From the NCBI RefSeq assembly GCF_001422885.1, contig NZ_LMMZ01000034.1:127055-191054 (forward strand): 64,000 bases of DNA. The letters run 5' to 3'. The notes beneath the pieces are model-generated. The model searched no databases and had not been told where the DNA came from. It saw only the letters and a list, made by a program, of their open reading frames with translations. Of the stretch, positions 26,097-33,090 are shown in pieces. This DNA is from Methylobacterium sp. Leaf104 (lineage in GTDB: Bacteria; Pseudomonadota; Alphaproteobacteria; Rhizobiales; Beijerinckiaceae). The position numbers and the translations under genes were made by a program. Numbering within the stretch: the first letter of the stretch is position 1; the number at the start of each line of letters is the position of its first letter.

Positions 26097-26399
26097 TCAG
26101 CGCGTGTAGACGTAGGTCTGCGTCGGCACGAATTCGTGGAGCAGACGGCTGGCGAAGAGCAGCAGCAGGACGAGCACGATCGGCGACAGGTCGACGCCGC
26201 CGAGATTGGGCAGGATGTTGCGGATCGGGCGCAGCACCGGCTCGGTGAGGCGGTAGAGCACCTCGCCGATCTGGGAGACGATCGGGTTGCGGACATTCAC
26301 CACGTTGAATGCCACGAGCCAGCTCAGGACGGCGCTGGCGATGAGGACGTAGATGTAGAGCTGCACGACGGTGTCGAAGAGCCAGATGAAGGCGTTCAT
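26097..26399 (-). CDS. YggT family membrane protein
   Basis: A 100-residue protein with two hydrophobic regions: residues 5-30 (WLFDTVVQLYIYVLIASAVL) and 70-90 (LSPIVLVLLLLFASRLLHEF). The middle part NPIVSQIGEVLYRLTEPVLR and PIRNILPNLGGVDLSP is the YggT repeat signature. The family is involved in cell envelope or division-site functions and osmotic stress in some bacteria, with no defined activity. It runs in the same direction as mcd, 92 bp upstream, and is followed on the other side by the tRNA-Ala promoter. Confidence 0.88.
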   Translation of the reverse strand: MNAFIWLFDTVVQLYIYVLIASAVLSWLVAFNVVNVRNPIVSQIGEVLYRLTEPVLRPIRNILPNLGGVDLSPIVLVLLLLFASRLLHEFVPTQTYVYTR

Positions 26400-26474
26400 G
26401 CGCGGAAACGATGTCCTCGTGACCCGCGCCCGCGAGGCGCATCACGCGCACGCAAAGCAGCAGGATTTCTGGAA

Positions 26475-26504
26475 TTGACAGGTCGGCGTGCGCGAGCCTA
26501 AAAG
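26475..26504 (+). promoter_or_regulatory. Sigma-70-type promoter of the tRNA-Ala gene
   Basis: TTGACA at 26475-26480 is a perfect -35 box. With a 17-base spacer the -10 is CTAAAA (26498-26503), and with 18 bases TAAAAG. The mature tRNA begins at 26521, so the start of transcription would fall roughly ten bases before it, as expected for a tRNA gene. Confidence 0.7.
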
Positions 26505-26520
26505 GCCGCCACCCCGGAAC

Positions 26521-26596
26521 GGGGCTGTAGCTCAGATGGGAGAGCGCCGCAATCGCACTGCGGAGGTCAGCGGTTCGATCCCGCTCAGCTCCACCA
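26521..26596 (+). tRNA. tRNA-Ala (anticodon CGC)
   Basis: A complete cloverleaf can be drawn. The acceptor stem GGGGCTG pairs with CAGCTCC and includes the G3:U70 wobble pair, the alanine identity element. The D arm contains GCTCAGATGGGAGAGC. The anticodon stem CCGCA/TGCGG (26547-26551 and 26559-26563) closes the loop ATCGCAC with anticodon CGC at 26554-26556, reading GCG. The T arm has GGTTCGATCCC. The 3' CCA is encoded (26594-26596). The total is 76 bases. Confidence 0.97.
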
Positions 26597-26652
26597 GGTT
26601 TCCCCAGCATGCGGGAACGCCGGTGGTTTCATCCGGACGACCGACAGGATGC

Positions 26653-26670
26653 GGAGCCCGCGCGGGCTCC
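26653..26670. repeat. Perfect 18-bp palindrome between tRNA-Ala and the DUF3140 gene
   Basis: The 18 bases at 26653-26670 equal their own reverse complement and would form a tight GC hairpin. It sits 3 bp past the DUF3140 stop (26673, minus strand) and 57 bp past the tRNA, so it may act as a 3'-end hairpin for either transcript. No T-run follows on either strand. Confidence 0.4.
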
Positions 26671-26672
26671 CC

Positions 26673-27026
26673 TCACGCGCCCTTCAGCGGATCGTGGCCC
26701 CAGTTCATCAGCGACAGGCGCCAGGGCGAATCCTTCACCTTGTCGGCCTCCTTGGGGCCGCCCTGCTTCAGGTGACGATGCACGTAGCCGACGACCTTGG
26801 CCATGTGGGCGTAGTCGTCGTCGCTGAGATCGGTCTTCTTGGTGCGCAGGAGTTCCACGATTCGCCGACCCTCGCGGTGGCCCGTCGCTTCGCCGCCCTT
26901 CGTCTTCTGGCCGACCGACTGGCTCTCGTCGGTCTCCAGGAAGGCTTCCAGCTTGGCCGCGGTCATGTTCACGGCATCGTGGAACGCCTCGTAGGTCTCG
27001 GCGTGGTCGTCGGCCTTGGCTGCCAT
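26673..27026 (-). CDS. DUF3140 family protein (putative DNA-binding)
   Basis: A 117-residue highly charged cytoplasmic protein. The signatures AFHDAVNMTAAKLEAFLETD, ESQSVGQKTKGGEATGHREG, RRIVELLRTKKTDLSDDDYA and HMAKVVGYVHRHL, with the end SLMNWGHDPLK, match the DUF3140 family, whose members are annotated as DNA-binding without proof. The GHxxGRRIVELL segment resembles a helix-turn-helix-like unit. A weak EcfG-like promoter pattern (GGAAC-N17-GGTT) overlaps the upstream hairpin near 27060-27085. The ATG at 27026 is preceded by GGGAGAG. The exact function is unknown. Confidence 0.8.
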   Translation of the reverse strand: MAAKADDHAETYEAFHDAVNMTAAKLEAFLETDESQSVGQKTKGGEATGHREGRRIVELLRTKKTDLSDDDYAHMAKVVGYVHRHLKQGGPKEADKVKDSPWRLSLMNWGHDPLKGA

Positions 27027-27053
27027 GCGGTTCTCTCCCGAAATCTCGGGCGG

Positions 27054-27094
27054 AAAACCGGGCCGTCGGCCGCGGGGTTCCGGCCCCGCGACGG
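27054..27094 (-). terminator. Candidate terminator after the 37-residue membrane protein gene
   Basis: On the minus strand CCGTCG and CGACGG (27094-27089 and 27068-27063) enclose a CGGGG/CCCCG inner stem, giving a long interrupted hairpin. A TTTT run (27057-27054) follows four bases later. It lies 10 bp past the stop at 27104 and before the DUF3140 gene. Confidence 0.5.
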
Positions 27095-27103
27095 CGCGTC
27101 CGC

Positions 27104-27217
27104 TCAGGCGATCAACCAGGCCACGCCCATCACGCCGGCCAGGAATATCCCGTAGGTCACCAGGACGGCGACGATCTCACGGTGCTGGATGACGATGTTT
27201 TCTGAAGCGGTCAGCAT
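27104..27217 (-). CDS. Very small single-pass membrane protein, 37 residues
   Basis: An open frame too short for usual gene calling. The product begins MLTASENIVIQHREIVAVLV and ends with a hydrophobic helix containing TYGIFLAGVMGVAWLIA. The pattern of a short polar head and one C-terminal membrane helix is typical of bacterial small membrane proteins. The ribosome binding site is weak. A hairpin terminator follows directly. It is next to the DUF3140 gene on the same strand. No function can be assigned. Confidence 0.45.
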   Translation of the reverse strand: MLTASENIVIQHREIVAVLVTYGIFLAGVMGVAWLIA

Positions 27218-27355
27218 GGCGGTATGGCCGGGAGTGGAACGAGATCCTTCATCTCATGCCCGGCCTAAGAATTCGATGATCAGAACTACGGCCCGGATGA
27301 GGAAACTGCCGATGTCTCCCGGCGGCCACAGGCCGCCCCGTGACGGAGCGCCCGG

Positions 27356-27769
27356 TCAGGCCGGACGGTCGGTGGGCTGGTCGAACAGGAAGTCGTCGAC
27401 GGAGGGGATGGTCACCGCCAGGCCGGCGCCCGCGCCGTAGCTCGCCTTCGAGAGGCGCCAGGGCGAGTCGGTCCGGGCGCGGATGGCCTCCGAAGGACGC
27501 AGGCGCCGGGGTGTGCCGTCGGCGCCGATCTCCTCGATCAGCACGAAGCCGTAGACCTGGAGGCGGGCCGCGATCAGCTTGGTCTCCCGGTCGCCCGCGG
27601 CCACCGCGAGGCTGCCCGTCGCGTAGACCGAATCCATCAGCGCGCGCTGCTCGCTGCGCCGGGCCGCCAGGCCGCCGCGCGGGACCGACGGAGCCGCGGC
27701 CGACGGCTGGGGGCGGAGGGTGCGTCGGAAGGGGACCACATTGTCCATCGTCGCCGGAACGCTGCCCAT
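27356..27769 (-). CDS. Hypothetical soluble protein
   Basis: A 137-residue protein of unknown family. From the ATG at 27769 it begins MGSVPATMDNVVPFRRTLRP; the second ATG (MDNVVPF) is an equally likely start. A proline- and arginine-rich lead of about 40 residues is followed by a small folded-looking part with YATGSLAVAAGDRETKLIAA and LQVYGFVLIEEIGADGTPRR. No signal peptide or membrane segment. An EcfG-like promoter pattern lies 49 bp upstream (27818-27842), suggesting stress control. It is divergent from the HD-domain gene. Confidence 0.6.
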   Translation of the reverse strand: MGSVPATMDNVVPFRRTLRPQPSAAAPSVPRGGLAARRSEQRALMDSVYATGSLAVAAGDRETKLIAARLQVYGFVLIEEIGADGTPRRLRPSEAIRARTDSPWRLSKASYGAGAGLAVTIPSVDDFLFDQPTDRPA

Positions 27770-27817
27770 ACGCCACTGTCCTCACGCTGCACTCGAACGG
27801 CCGGGCGAACGCCCCGG

Positions 27818-27842
27818 CACGTCCCCTGATTTCGACGGTTCC
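27818..27842 (-). promoter_or_regulatory. EcfG-like promoter candidate for the gene at 27356-27769
   Basis: On the minus strand GGAAC (27842-27838), a 16-base spacer and CGTG (27821-27818) are found. The -35 is perfect and the -10 differs by one base from the EcfG consensus CGTT. The distance to the ATG at 27769 is about 49 bases. Confidence 0.45.
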
Positions 27843-27979
27843 GCTTAACGGGCAGCTAACGTTACCGGCCGGCGCCGTCCCGTTTCCGGGCCGTCCGGCC
27901 CGGGCGCGCAAATGCTTGTGACTCGCGGCTCGGGATGGTCTACCCGGCCGGCAGACCCGACCCGAGAGGAACGCGCGGC

Positions 27980-28474
27980 ATGGCATCCATCTTCGAGGCC
28001 CACAGCTTCGCGATGATCGCGCATGCGGGGCAGATCGATAAGGGCGGGCAACCCTATATCCGCCACTTGGAGCGGGTCGCCAACGCGGCGGTCGGGCGGG
28101 CCGGCCACGCCAAATCGGTGGATCGCCTCGCCATCGAGCCGATGGAGGTGATGCAGGCCGCGATCCTGCACGACGTCCTCGAGGACACCCCGACCACGCC
28201 GATCGCCCTGCGGGCCGAGGGCTTCTCCGAGGCGGTGATCGCCATGGTGACGATGCTGACGAAGCCGGCGGAGCGCGTGCCCTACGATGCGCGGATCTCG
28301 GCCCTGATCGCCAAGGATCACCTCGGGGCGCTGCTGATCAAGATGTCCGATACCGAGGACAATCTCAGCCCGGACCGGACGCTGCCCGGCGGCGAGGCCC
28401 TGCGCGAGCGCTACGCCCTGGCCTTCGGCCGCCTGAGGGAGGCCGCCGGCCGCCTCGGCTATACCGGGGCGTAG
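27980..28474 (+). CDS. HD-domain phosphohydrolase, ppGpp-hydrolase-like (single domain)
   Basis: A 164-residue cytoplasmic protein with the SpoT/MESH1-type hydrolase motifs: His-29 in PYIRHLERVA, the HD pair His-64/Asp-65 in AAILHDVLEDT, and LLIKMSDTEDNLS with Asp-124 and Asn-128. There is no synthetase, TGS or ACT domain, so it resembles small alarmone hydrolases that would remove the 3' pyrophosphate from (p)ppGpp. I chose the ATG at 27980, with GAGAGGA nine bases upstream. Related single-domain proteins are annotated only as HD-domain proteins, so the alarmone substrate is an inference. A hairpin follows 15 bp after the stop. Confidence 0.8.
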   Translation: MASIFEAHSFAMIAHAGQIDKGGQPYIRHLERVANAAVGRAGHAKSVDRLAIEPMEVMQAAILHDVLEDTPTTPIALRAEGFSEAVIAMVTMLTKPAERVPYDARISALIAKDHLGALLIKMSDTEDNLSPDRTLPGGEALRERYALAFGRLREAAGRLGYTGA

Positions 28475-28488
28475 GCGGGGCATGAAGA

Positions 28489-28513
28489 AGCCCCGCAGCG
28501 TCGCTGCGGGGCT
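28489..28513 (+). terminator. GC-rich hairpin after the HD-domain gene
   Basis: A perfect 11-bp stem (28489-28499 with 28503-28513, loop GTC). On the plus strand no T-run follows (CGGATTTCG); on the minus strand TTCTTC follows. It may stop the HD gene, or the minus-strand transcript of the secreted-protein gene, or both. Confidence 0.55.
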
Positions 28514-28572
28514 CGGATTTCGGGATCGGCCTCCCGCCCGATCGGCCGGAGGCGGTGGCTTCGGGAGGCTCA

Positions 28573-28652
28573 GTCCCGGGACATCACTCGGTCCCGGGAC
28601 ATCACTTGGTCTCGAAGAATCACTTAGTCTCGAAGTCTCGAAGAATCACTTG
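28573..28652. repeat. Tandem 18-bp repeats at the 3' end of a secreted-protein gene
   Basis: Four full 18-base units (28573-28590, 28591-28608, 28609-28626, 28635-28652) and one 8-base partial unit (28627-28634). Units 1-2 have the form GTCCCGGGACATCACTYG and the others GTCTCGAAGAATCACTTR. The stop codon of the minus-strand gene lies in the last unit, so the other copies form its 3' untranslated region and each repeats a stop codon in the same phase. Confidence 0.85.
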
Positions 28653-28942
28653 CCGCTGGGAGCCGCGCCGCTGCCGGTCACGCCGTTGCCGCCGGTGCTG
28701 CCGCCGGGCGCGCCGACCGTGGCCGTGCTCGGGCCGCCGGAGGTGCCGGCCGGCGCCATGGTGGACCCAGTGGAGGCGGGGCCGCCCATCCGGTCCATCG
28801 ATTTCTCGCCGTTGCTCTTCACGCTGGCCGGATTGTTCATGTTGCGCTCGCTCGAACCGGCACCGGTGCCGGTCTGCGCGAAGGCGGAACCCGTGAGGGC
28901 CAGGGCGATGGAGCCGGCGAAAGCCAGGATCTTGATAGACAT
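28646..28942 (-). CDS. Small secreted Gly/Ser/Thr-rich protein (copy 2 of 3 similar genes)
   Basis: A 98-residue protein. The signal peptide MSIKILAFAGSIALALTGSA is followed by a cut site near AFA-QT. The mature part is low complexity with NMNNPASVKSNGEKSMDR, then Gly/Thr/Ser-rich sequence ending SGAAPSGK. It has no cysteine and is probably disordered in the periplasm. GGGAGA precedes the ATG; a TTG 13 codons upstream is open but would spoil the signal peptide. The design matches the genes at 5849-6130 and 46066-46386, and the upstream promoter motif is shared. The 3' end lies in a tandem repeat. Confidence 0.7.
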   Translation of the reverse strand: MSIKILAFAGSIALALTGSAFAQTGTGAGSSERNMNNPASVKSNGEKSMDRMGGPASTGSTMAPAGTSGGPSTATVGAPGGSTGGNGVTGSGAAPSGK

Positions 28943-28979
28943 GCTGCGTTGTCTCCCAGTCATTGATATCTGGTCGACC

Positions 28980-29005
28980 AACGCGGAGCCCCGATCGATT
29001 GTTCA
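28980..29005 (-). promoter_or_regulatory. ECF (EcfG-like) promoter candidate for the secreted protein at 28646-28942
   Basis: On the minus strand TGAAC (29005-29001), a 17-base spacer and CGTT (28983-28980) followed by GGTC. It is one base off the EcfG consensus and nearly the same as the element at 6182-6207. The distance to the ATG is about 37 bases. Confidence 0.55.
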
Positions 29006-29122
29006 AATTCTTCGGGGAATACCATCCGGCCGGTCGTGTTACGCCGGCTCGTGTGGGGCTTGACTGGCGATGGACGTCGGTCGCATCCGTGCAGGGCCAG
29101 CAGCGCCGGCCCCGCGTGGCGC

Positions 29123-29296
29123 TCAGGTGTCGCTCTCGGCGCGGTCGGTGTTCTGCTCGTCCTCGTCGTAGGTGTAGCCCTCGAGCCAGTCCGCGCTGTT
29201 CTGCGAACCGGCCGGATAGGGATTGACGGAATCCGGCTGGCCGGCCTGCTTGGCCGCGCGGCCTTCCTCCATCACCTGCTTGGATACCACTGCCAT
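29123..29296 (-). CDS. Ribosome modulation factor-like small protein
   Basis: A 57-residue protein from ATG 29296 with GGGAG eight bases upstream. The core EEGRAAKQAGQPDSVNPYPA and NSADWLEGY follow the Rmf pattern seen in E. coli (G..A...G.....PY....S.WL.GW): a helix with GR.A...G, an NPY turn, and a terminal W..GY/W. The tail is very acidic (YDEDEQNTDRAESD). Rmf pairs 70S ribosomes into inactive 100S dimers in stationary phase. Because the tail and length differ from enterobacterial Rmf, function is only inferred. It is a single gene between the secreted protein gene and the scoAB terminator. Confidence 0.65.
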   Translation of the reverse strand: MAVVSKQVMEEGRAAKQAGQPDSVNPYPAGSQNSADWLEGYTYDEDEQNTDRAESDT

Positions 29297-29367
29297 GTCG
29301 TTCGCTCCCGTGAGGACCCGCGCCTTACGGTAGGGCGGCGCCGGCCGGCGGGGACCCTCGGGGCAGC

Positions 29368-29398
29368 AAAAACCCGCCGCGGCCGGAGCCGGGCGGGT
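29368..29398 (-). terminator. Rho-independent terminator of scoAB
   Basis: On the minus strand ACCCGCC (29398-29392 side) and GGCGGGT (29378-29372) form the outer stem around a GC-rich loop, followed by a run of five T residues (29372-29368). It lies 48 bp past the scoB stop. Confidence 0.8.
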
Positions 29399-29445
29399 CT
29401 CGGTTTCGCCGAGCGGGGGGCGCGGGCGCCGCCCGGCGGCGATCC

Positions 29446-30105
29446 TCAGGCGAGCTGCGTGGTGAAGCGGGCCGTGGTCTTGGCGCGGACCTCGTCCTCG
29501 GTGACGCCGTCGGCGAGCTCGACCAGGGTCATGCCGCCCTCGCCCTTCTTGTCGATGGTGAAGACGCCCAGATCCGTGATGACCATGTCGACCACGTGGG
29601 TGCCGGTGAGCGGCAGGTCGCAGGCGGCCAGCAGCTTGGGGCTCTCCGAGCCGTCCTTGCCCTTGGCGGTGTGCTCCATCACCACCACCACCTTCTTGAC
29701 GCCGGCCACGAGGTCCATGGCGCCGCCCATGCCCTTCACCATCTTGCCCGGGATCATCCAGTTGGCGAGGTCGCCGTTCTCGGCCACCTGCATGGCGCCG
29801 AGGATCGACAGGTTGATGTGCCCGCCGCGGATCATCCCGAAGGATTCGGCCGAGGAGAAGTAGCTGGTGGTCGGCAGCGCGGTGATCGTCTGCTTGCCGG
29901 CGTTGATCAGGTCGGCATCCTCCTCGCCCTCGTACGGGAAGGGTCCCATGCCGAGCATGCCGTTCTCGGATTGCAGCTGCACCGACATCCCGTCCGGGAT
30001 GTAGTTCGAGACGAGGGTCGGGATGCCAATGCCGAGGTTCACGTAGAAGCCGTCCTGCAGCTCCTTCGCGGCGCGCTCGGCCATCTGTTCGCGGGTCCAG
30101 GCCAT
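29446..30105 (-). CDS. scoB: 3-oxoacid CoA-transferase subunit B
   Basis: A 219-residue subunit. It begins MAWTREQMAERAAKELQDGF and has YVNLGIGIPTLVSNYIPDG, and the catalytic glutamate in LQSENGMLGMGPFP, which forms the glutamyl-CoA thioester. Further typical segments are GGHINLSILGAMQVAENGDL and IPGKMVKGMGGAMDLVAG. With subunit A it transfers CoA between succinyl-CoA and acetoacetate, linking ketone bodies and polyhydroxybutyrate breakdown to acetoacetyl-CoA. AAGGAG stands eight bases before the ATG. It follows scoA by 23 bp and ends at a terminator. Confidence 0.95.
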   Translation of the reverse strand: MAWTREQMAERAAKELQDGFYVNLGIGIPTLVSNYIPDGMSVQLQSENGMLGMGPFPYEGEEDADLINAGKQTITALPTTSYFSSAESFGMIRGGHINLSILGAMQVAENGDLANWMIPGKMVKGMGGAMDLVAGVKKVVVVMEHTAKGKDGSESPKLLAACDLPLTGTHVVDMVITDLGVFTIDKKGEGGMTLVELADGVTEDEVRAKTTARFTTQLA

Positions 30106-30128
30106 GATGGTTCTCCTTAGCTCGGCTC

Positions 30129-30857
30129 TCAGACGGCGGCGGCGGGCGCGGCGGGCTCGCCGCGCTTGCGGGTGGTGCGCTGCTCGATGCGCTTCTCGCG
30201 CTCCGGCACGTGGACGATGCGCTTCACGAAGATGCCGGGGGTGATGATGGTGTCCGGATCGATCTCGCCGGGCTGCACGAGATGCTCGACCTGCGCCACG
30301 GTGATCGCGGCGGCGGTCGCCATCATCGGATTGAAGTTCCGCGCCGTCTTCCGGTAGATCAGGTTGCCCTCGGTGTCGCCCTTCCAGGCATGGACGATGG
30401 CGAGGTCCGCGAAGAGGCCGCGCTCCATCACGTAGTCCTCGCCGTCGAACGCGCGCACGTCCTTGCCTTCGGCGATCAGGGTGCCGACGCCGGTCTTGGT
30501 GTAGAAGGCCGGGATGCCGGCGCCGCCGGCGCGGATGCGCTCGGCCAGGGTGCCCTGCGGGTTGAACTCGATGGCCAGTTCGCCGCCGAGGTACTGCCGG
30601 GCGAATTCCTTGTTCTCGCCCACATAGGACGAGATCATCTTGGCGACCTGGCGGGTCTCGAGGAGCTTGCCGAGGCCGACGCCGTCGATGCCGGCATTGT
30701 TCGACACCACGGTGAGGCCCTTCACGCCCGACGCGCGGATCGCCTCGATCAGGGCGTCGGGGATCCCGCAGAGGCCGAAGCCGCCGCACATGATCATCAT
30801 GTCGTCCTTCAGCACGCCGGCCAGCGCCGCCGTGGCGTCGGGATAAACCTTCTTCAT
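30129..30857 (-). CDS. scoA: 3-oxoacid CoA-transferase subunit A
   Basis: A 242-residue subunit beginning MKKVYPDATAALAGVLKDDM. The family motif MIMCGGFGLCGIPDALIEAI is followed by LTVVSNNAGIDGVGLG, SSYVGENKEFARQYL and ELAIEFNPQGTLAERIRAGG. It pairs with subunit B as the heteromeric acetoacetate:succinyl-CoA transferase. AGGAGGGC precedes the ATG closely. The C-terminus has an Ala/Pro/Arg-rich tail of about 15 residues beyond the usual end. It is first in the operon; its promoter must lie in the 348-bp divergent gap. Confidence 0.95.
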   Translation of the reverse strand: MKKVYPDATAALAGVLKDDMMIMCGGFGLCGIPDALIEAIRASGVKGLTVVSNNAGIDGVGLGKLLETRQVAKMISSYVGENKEFARQYLGGELAIEFNPQGTLAERIRAGGAGIPAFYTKTGVGTLIAEGKDVRAFDGEDYVMERGLFADLAIVHAWKGDTEGNLIYRKTARNFNPMMATAAAITVAQVEHLVQPGEIDPDTIITPGIFVKRIVHVPEREKRIEQRTTRKRGEPAAPAAAV

Positions 30858-31205
30858 GGATGCCCTCCTGTATGGTTCTGTTCTTGGTCGGCGCGACCGT
30901 CACGCGAAAGCGGCGTCCTGCCAAGCCCTTGTCGCGATGCGGCCGTTACATTTTGCACTGCGCGGCACAGCCCCGGGCCGGCCCGAGCGGGCCGGACACT
31001 CCAGGGTCCGCGTGAGCGATCCGCCGCGACGGGCCGTGGATGGCTCGGGGTGCACCCGAGGGGCCGGGGAGACAAGCCGGGCGCCGAGGCTTATCAGGGA
31101 TGGGTCGCCGGTTCTTCCGCGCGTCGCGGCCGCCGGGGCCCGACGCGCCCATCCCATCGTCGATCGCGCGCTCCGCCGCGCGTCCCTCCCGCCGGACGGA
31201 GTGGA
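30858..31205. other. 348-bp divergent intergenic region between scoA and the AsmA-like gene
   Basis: It should carry promoters for both genes. The only pattern I note is CTGC-N3-GCAC at 30958-30968, similar to the CTGC-N3/4-GCAG sites bound by PhaR-type PHB regulators in other alphaproteobacteria; with one mismatch it is weak. No coding frame with a ribosome binding site and no terminator were found. Confidence 0.35.
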
Positions 31206-33080
31206 ATGCCGCTGCGCCGCCTCCTCTCGCTCCTGAGCCTCGGGGCCTTCGTCGCCGCCCTCTGGGCCGCCTGCCTGCCCTGGTCGGTCGGGACGCCGCG
31301 CCTGCGGAGCGCCGTCGCGCGCGAACTCGCCCGCACCTACGGGCTGGCCATGACCGCCGAGGGACCGACCGAGATCACGCTGCTGCCGCTGCCCCGCCTC
31401 GGCTTCCGCGCGGTCAGGCTCACCGCGGGACGCCGGGACGGGCCGGTCCTGGCCGAGGGCGGCGCGCTCTCGCTCCAGCTCAGCCTGATCGCCCTGCTCA
31501 CCGGACGCATCGACGTGAGCGCCCTCGGCCTCGACGGCGCGACCCTGCACCTGGCTTCGGGCGAGGACGACACGCGCTGGGCCGAGCCGATCCGCCTCCT
31601 CAACGCGCGGCTCGGCGCCGACGGCAGCTCGCATCCGCGCCGCATCACCCTGTCGCGGGCCACGGCCACGGGCCTCGACCCCCGCGACGGCTCGCCCCAG
31701 ACCGCGCGCGACCTCGACCTGACCCTGTCCTGGCCCCTCTGGAGCGCCCAGGCCGAGATCTTCGGCAGCTTCCAGTGGAGCGCCATGCCGACGCGTTTCG
31801 CGATCTCGGGCCTGCGGGTGGCCGATCTCCTCGACGGCGGCACGACGCCCTTCTCCCTCAGCGCGAGCTGGACCGGCGGGACCCTGACCGCCGAGGGCAG
31901 CGGCCTGGTCCGGGCCGAGGGGCTGACGCTCACCGGGCTCGGCCAGTTCGACACCCGCTCCCTGCCCGAGACCCTGGCCTGGGCCGGGGGCAGCGTCGCC
32001 CTGTCGCCCTTCGTCGGTCCGTTCGGGATGACCGGCAATTTCGAGATGAACGGGCGCCAGCTCCTGCTGCCCAACGTCCGGGTGGCCTTCGGCGACAACC
32101 GCCTCGAGGGGGCGGGCGCCGTCTCGTTCGGGCGCGACCGCCCGGCCGTCCAGGCGACCCTGGCCGCCGAGACGCTCAATCTCGCCCCCATGCTGGCGGA
32201 CGTGCTGAGGACCTTCGGGGTCACCCCCGCGCGGCCCGGCGCCCCGGACTGGCGCACCCGTGACATCGCCCTCGCCCCCTATACCGGCGGCGACCTCGAC
32301 CTGCGGATCTCGGCGGGCGCGGTCCGGTTCGGCCCGATCCTGGCCGAGGATCTCGCCGCCAGCGTCCTCGTCCGGGACGGCAACATCGAGGCGTCCCTGA
32401 ACCGCGCCTCCCTGGGCGGCGGCACCCTGAAGGGCCGCCTCGCCCTGGCCGCGTCGGCGCGGGACGCATCCGTGACCGAGGCCAAGGTCCAGGGCGCCTT
32501 CGACCGGCTCGACCTCGCGGTGCTCCCCGCCGAACTGCGGCCGGAGACCTGGGTCCTCGGCGGCGCGCAGGGACAGTTCCAGGCCGAGGGGACCGGGGCC
32601 GACCTGCACGGGTTCCTGCGGCACCTCGACGGACACGCGGCGATGACGGTCGATGGCGGCACCCTCCTGGGGATCGACCTCGCCGAGGCCGCCCTGCGCA
32701 GCCGCATGCCGGCCCCGCGAGTCGGACGCACCGCCTTCGATCGCGCGACCCTGAACCTTCGCTTCCGCGACGGCGTCGGCGAGATCACCGAGGGCGCGCT
32801 GGAGGGCACCATCCTCGCCGCCTCCCTGCGCGGGACCCTGTCGCTGCCGGACCGTCGCTGCGACACCCTCGCGGAGGTCGTCGCCCGGGGCTCGGCCTCG
32901 GACCGGCGCTTCCCGATGCGCTTCCTGATCGCAGGGCCGTTCGGCAGCCTCGACGTGCGCAGCCTCGCCCCCGACGCCGCGCCGGACCTGCGCGGCGGCA
33001 GGGTCACGCCGGCCAATCCCCTGCGCCTGCCGGCTGCCGGGCTGGCGCTTCCCGCCGGGGTCCGCGCCTACGCGCCGTGA
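31206..33080 (+). CDS. AsmA family protein
   Basis: A 624-residue protein with an N-terminal membrane anchor (LRRLLSLLSLGAFVAALWAA) and a long periplasmic part made of beta strands. The AsmA signatures are visible at both ends: LARTYGLAMTAEGPTEITLL and LPRLGFRAVRLT in the N-terminal domain, and the C-terminal AsmA_2-like block around NGRQLLLPNVRVAFGDNRLE, VNL-type strands, and DGGTLLGIDLAEAALRSRMP. AsmA-like proteins are thought to help lipid transport or outer-membrane assembly. GGAG lies four bases before the ATG. It is divergent from scoA and converges on a polyamine permease gene 10 bp later. Confidence 0.82.
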   Translation: MPLRRLLSLLSLGAFVAALWAACLPWSVGTPRLRSAVARELARTYGLAMTAEGPTEITLLPLPRLGFRAVRLTAGRRDGPVLAEGGALSLQLSLIALLTGRIDVSALGLDGATLHLASGEDDTRWAEPIRLLNARLGADGSSHPRRITLSRATATGLDPRDGSPQTARDLDLTLSWPLWSAQAEIFGSFQWSAMPTRFAISGLRVADLLDGGTTPFSLSASWTGGTLTAEGSGLVRAEGLTLTGLGQFDTRSLPETLAWAGGSVALSPFVGPFGMTGNFEMNGRQLLLPNVRVAFGDNRLEGAGAVSFGRDRPAVQATLAAETLNLAPMLADVLRTFGVTPARPGAPDWRTRDIALAPYTGGDLDLRISAGAVRFGPILAEDLAASVLVRDGNIEASLNRASLGGGTLKGRLALAASARDASVTEAKVQGAFDRLDLAVLPAELRPETWVLGGAQGQFQAEGTGADLHGFLRHLDGHAAMTVDGGTLLGIDLAEAALRSRMPAPRVGRTAFDRATLNLRFRDGVGEITEGALEGTILAASLRGTLSLPDRRCDTLAEVVARGSASDRRFPMRFLIAGPFGSLDVRSLAPDAAPDLRGGRVTPANPLRLPAAGLALPAGVRAYAP

Positions 33081-33090
33081 CCGGGATGGG

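Noticed and set aside
30958..30968. PhaR-like site before scoA
   Set aside because: Only one weak CTGC-N3-GCAC match; at this GC content it is expected by chance. Noted in the gap entry only.
30210..31205. Upstream extension of the AsmA-like frame
   Set aside because: The extension crosses the scoA antisense strand and the divergent promoter region; the ATG at 31206 gives an ideal membrane anchor and ribosome binding site.
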